In this document: positions 5,961-7,738 of the stretch, one piece after another | How positions within the stretch are numbered: position 1 is the first letter of the stretch | Layout of the letters: each line of letters begins with the position of its first letter | Source: DASZPL01 sp035550315 | GTDB taxonomy: Bacteria; Actinomycetota; Actinomycetes; JAFAQI01 | Direction of reading: 5' to 3' | Assembly: GCA_035550315.1 (NCBI GenBank) | Contig: DASZPL010000123.1 | Span: 1-7,738 of the forward strand | Length of the DNA: 7,738 nt | The notes under the pieces: generated by a model | Database searches by the model: none | Told to the model about the DNA's origin: nothing | Seen by the model: only the letters and a program-made list of their open reading frames with translations | Translations under genes and position numbers: made by a program

Positions 5961-6995
5961 CTAGTTTGCCCGGCGCAGCTCCGGCAGGGTGCCGCCGGTC
6001 GCCCGCATCGCGTCGATCAGCACGCTGGGCGGGGCCTGCCGGCGCAGCGCGTCGGCCAGCAGCCGGGCCAGCGAGTAGTCGACGTCAGTCGCGAGCGCTC
6101 GCTCCAGGGCGGCGGCAGCGGTCACCCCGTCGCCGGCGGCGTAGGCGAACCAGCCGAGCACGGCGCAGATCGGGGCGTCGTGCGGCGGCGGGATCCGGCG
6201 CGCGACGTCGGCCGCGATCACCCGCAGCTGCTCGGCGCGCTGCCCGTCGGCGCCGCTCGCCAGCAGGTCGTCGCGGACCAGGACGTCGCCGAGGAGGGCG
6301 GCGAGCCGCGCCGCCTCCGAGTCGGTGACCGACGCCGGCGGGTCGGCGTACCTCGTCACCAAGCCGTCGACCAGCCGGCGGGCGCGGCGGATCCGAAGCC
6401 GCAGCGGCACCCCCTCCAGCGACGTCGCGGCGCGGCGGCAGGCCTGCTGCATGGCGGCCGCCGGCGGTCCGGCGATCGGCGCGACCGAGGCGACGACCGC
6501 CTCGCGGTCCGGCAGCACGGCCTGGCCACGCAGCGCGTTCGCCGCCGCGAACGCGATGACCGCCGGCGCCTGCGGATCGAGCGGCCGGCCGACCGGAGGG
6601 CAACAGTCGGCGTCGTCGCACAGATACGACCACCAGCGTCCGTCGCGGGTGAGCACGACGTCGACCACCGGCGCCTCGATTGCCGCCGCCAGCTGGTCCA
6701 TCAGCCGCCGACGGGGCAGCCCGCCCGCGCGCCCGACCGCCGCCGTAAACAGCACGATGAACAGCGCCGCCGCCTGCTCGCGCTCGGCCCGGTGGCTGAC
6801 CTCCATCGCGAACGCCCGCTCGTCGCGTGAGGCGGGCAGGTCGAACCGCATCGTCAGGCCGACTCACCGTCGCGGCCCGTGCAGGCAGACCACGACCAGG
6901 CTCTCGGCCGGGACGAAGCCGAGCAAGTGGGGAACGGCGCCGACGAGGTCGCCGGGTGAGCCGAGCCGGATGACGTCATTCGAGGCGGTGCGCAT
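5961..6995 (-). pseudogene. DUF4192 family protein interrupted by one in-frame TGA
   Basis: From ATG 6995-6993 to TAG 5963-5961 a single reading frame of 344 codons plus stop encodes a full-length DUF4192 protein, broken only at codon 44, a TGA at 6866-6864. Before the break is the family's N-terminus: VIRLGSPGDLVGAVPHLLGF (8-27) and ESLVVVCLHGPRR (31-43). After it comes VGLTMRFDLP (45-54), the normal continuation. The hallmark GRWWSYLC (codons 119-126), CCPP (131-134) and a C-terminal helical region rich in Ala/Leu (about 270-340) are intact. Replacing TGA by CGA (Arg) would restore the sequence. Possible readings are a recent nonsense mutation, a sequencing error, or two-part translation by reinitiation at ATG 6851-6849, 12 bases past the stop. 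A 296-residue product from that ATG would lack the first strand. DUF4192 function is unknown. A longer TTG start at 7070 is in frame but lies in non-family sequence. Confidence 0.8.
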
Positions 6996-7084
6996 CCCCC
7001 AACCGTCGTCGGATCGGCGGCCGCTGGGAGCCGGCGGGCGCGATCTGTGGAGGCCGCGCGCAGTTGCCAACTCTGTGGACGAGA
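6996..7084. promoter_or_regulatory. Intergenic region between the kinase-like gene and the DUF4192 gene
   Basis: This 89-bp gap presumably carries the leader of the DUF4192-monooxygenase-oxidase group. It holds two copies of TCTGTGGA (7044-7051 and 7072-7079, 28 bp apart) and an 11-bp palindrome at 7062-7072. On the minus strand TTGGCA (7070-7065) could serve as a -35 element, but no good -10 follows at 16-18 bp. A G-run abuts the ATG at 6995, leaving no normally spaced Shine-Dalgarno sequence. Readthrough from the upstream gene is equally possible. Confidence 0.35.
7062..7072. repeat. Short palindrome AGTTG-C-CAACT
   Basis: AGTTG (7062-7066) and CAACT (7068-7072) are perfect reverse complements around a single central C. 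It lies 12 bases beyond the stop of the kinase-like gene, in a locally less GC-rich patch, and overlaps the only -35-like hexamer of the gap. It could be a small operator; it is too short to act as a terminator. Chance occurrence is possible. Confidence 0.25.
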
Positions 7085-7738
7085 TCAGCGCAGCATCGCC
7101 CGCGCGGCGGCACCGGCGGCCGCACCGTAGTGACCGCCGAAGTGCGCGGCGTGGATCAGCAGCGGGTGCAACTGGTGCAACGGCACCCGCTCGCGCCAGC
7201 CGGCCGCCAGCGGCGCGACCGCGTCGTACGCCGCGACGATCGCGTCAAGATGCGGGGCGCCGAACAGCGCGAGCATGGCGAGGTCGGTCTCCCGATGGCC
7301 GTCGTGCGCGGCTGCGGCATCGATCAGCCAGACCGCGCCGTCGGCTCCCCACAGCAGGTTGCCGCTCCACAGGTCGCCGTGGATCCGCGCCGGCGGCTCG
7401 GTCGGCCCGGCCAGGTCCGGCAGCCGGTCCATCACGGTCTCGACCGCGCGCCGGTCGTCGTCGGCCATCGCGTGCCGGTCGACGGCGGCGGCGAGGTACG
7501 GCGCCAGCCGACGCTGCCGGTAGAACTCCGGCCAGTCGCCGGTCGGGGTGTTGTCGAGCGGGCGGCGGCCGATGAAGCCGGCTGCGTCGGCGCCGTACCT
7601 GTCGCCCGCGCCGTCGCGGTGCAGCGTCGCCAGCGACCGGCCGAACTGCTCGGCCGCCGCCGGGCTGGGTCGTCCCGGCTCGACCCACTCGAGCACCAGA
7701 CCGTCGTCACCGACCGCGATCACCTCCGGCAGCGGCGG
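7085..7738 (-). CDS. Fructosamine-kinase-family phosphotransferase, 5'-truncated
   Basis: The frame is open to the window edge and ends TGA at 7087-7085, leaving 217 visible codons. Numbering from the GTG at 7723, HGDLWSGN (115-122) is the catalytic loop of aminoglycoside-phosphotransferase-fold kinases (D117 catalytic base, N122 metal ligand). It is followed by WLIDAAAAHDGHRETDLAM (132-150), whose D135 is the second metal ligand. Further family features are LEWVEPG (11-17) and VPLHQLHPLLIHAAHFGGHYG near the C-terminus (180-200). The GTG at 7723 is not the start, since five more codons upstream still fit the family. The missing part should hold the ATP-binding loop. Fructosamine kinases phosphorylate glycated amines, leading to deglycation. 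The usual IDPAA reads IDAAA here. The bacterial substrate is uncertain, as is any link to the downstream genes. Confidence 0.85.
   Translation of the reverse strand, partial: PPLPEVIAVGDDGLVLEWVEPGRPSPAAAEQFGRSLATLHRDGAGDRYGADAAGFIGRRPLDNTPTGDWPEFYRQRRLAPYLAAAVDRHAMADDDRRAVETVMDRLPDLAGPTEPPARIHGDLWSGNLLWGADGAVWLIDAAAAHDGHRETDLAMLALFGAPHLDAIVAAYDAVAPLAAGWRERVPLHQLHPLLIHAAHFGGHYGAAAGAAARAMLR

Noticed and set aside
6864..6866. Selenocysteine at the internal TGA
   Set aside because: The family continuation suggests Arg at this position, there is no redox motif around it, and no SECIS-like hairpin is obvious downstream. A nonsense change or reinitiation is simpler.
6085..6867. A minus-strand frame opening with GTG at 6867, overlapping the internal TGA of the DUF4192 gene like a coupled start
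   Set aside because: Its product is Arg/Ala/Gly-rich with no family features, while the DUF4192 frame over the same bases is clearly the real one. The GTGA there is coincidental.
1..7738. Mobile elements, CRISPR arrays, tRNA or rRNA genes, prophage or defence genes
   Set aside because: No transposase or integrase motifs, regularly spaced repeats, tRNA-like foldable segments or defence-family motifs were seen. The window looks like ordinary chromosomal gene content.

Overview
The window is dense, very GC-rich DNA with short or overlapping gene junctions, frequent GTG starts and strong G/C bias at third codon positions. Together with the gene families present (a DUF4192 protein, a fructosamine-kinase-like protein, a stand-alone spermidine-synthase-like protein and a FUSC protein), this points to a chromosomal segment of a high-GC actinomycete. 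I cannot place it to genus. I see no sign of mobile elements, RNA genes or CRISPR arrays. There is no stretch over 300 bases without a gene; the only gaps of note are 2796-2917 and 6996-7084.

Layout: (1) 1-1170 (+) is the C-terminal part of a FUSC-family inner-membrane protein whose start lies outside the window. (2) 1141-2795 (-) is a two-gene operon: an RhtA-like EamA exporter followed by a spermidine-synthase-fold protein, joined by a GTGA stop/start overlap. Its last gene converges on the FUSC gene and overlaps it by 30 bp. (3) 2918-3289 (+) is a small 123-residue protein that appears to be a diverged, minimal version of the DUF4192 N-terminal region. It is divergent from the exporter, and its stop codon is interlocked with the next gene through a CTAG tetranucleotide. 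(4) 3286-5954 (-) is a second translationally coupled pair: a cytosolic YUCCA/CzcO-type flavin monooxygenase, then a Tat-exported flavin monoamine oxidase. (5) 5961-6995 (-) is a DUF4192 gene whose single continuous frame is interrupted by one in-frame TGA at codon 44. (6) 7085-7738 (-) is the C-terminal part of a fructosamine-kinase-like phosphotransferase running off the right edge.

Functionally the window leans toward amines: a spermidine-synthase-like enzyme, an RhtA-type amino-acid exporter, a monoamine oxidase and a kinase of glycated amines. No single pathway connecting them is demonstrated by the sequence. The most noteworthy observations are the cleanly interrupted DUF4192 gene, and the small nearby gene sharing its strand order and the spacing of its FD and WWS motifs. 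I found no convincing evidence of a wholly new system.
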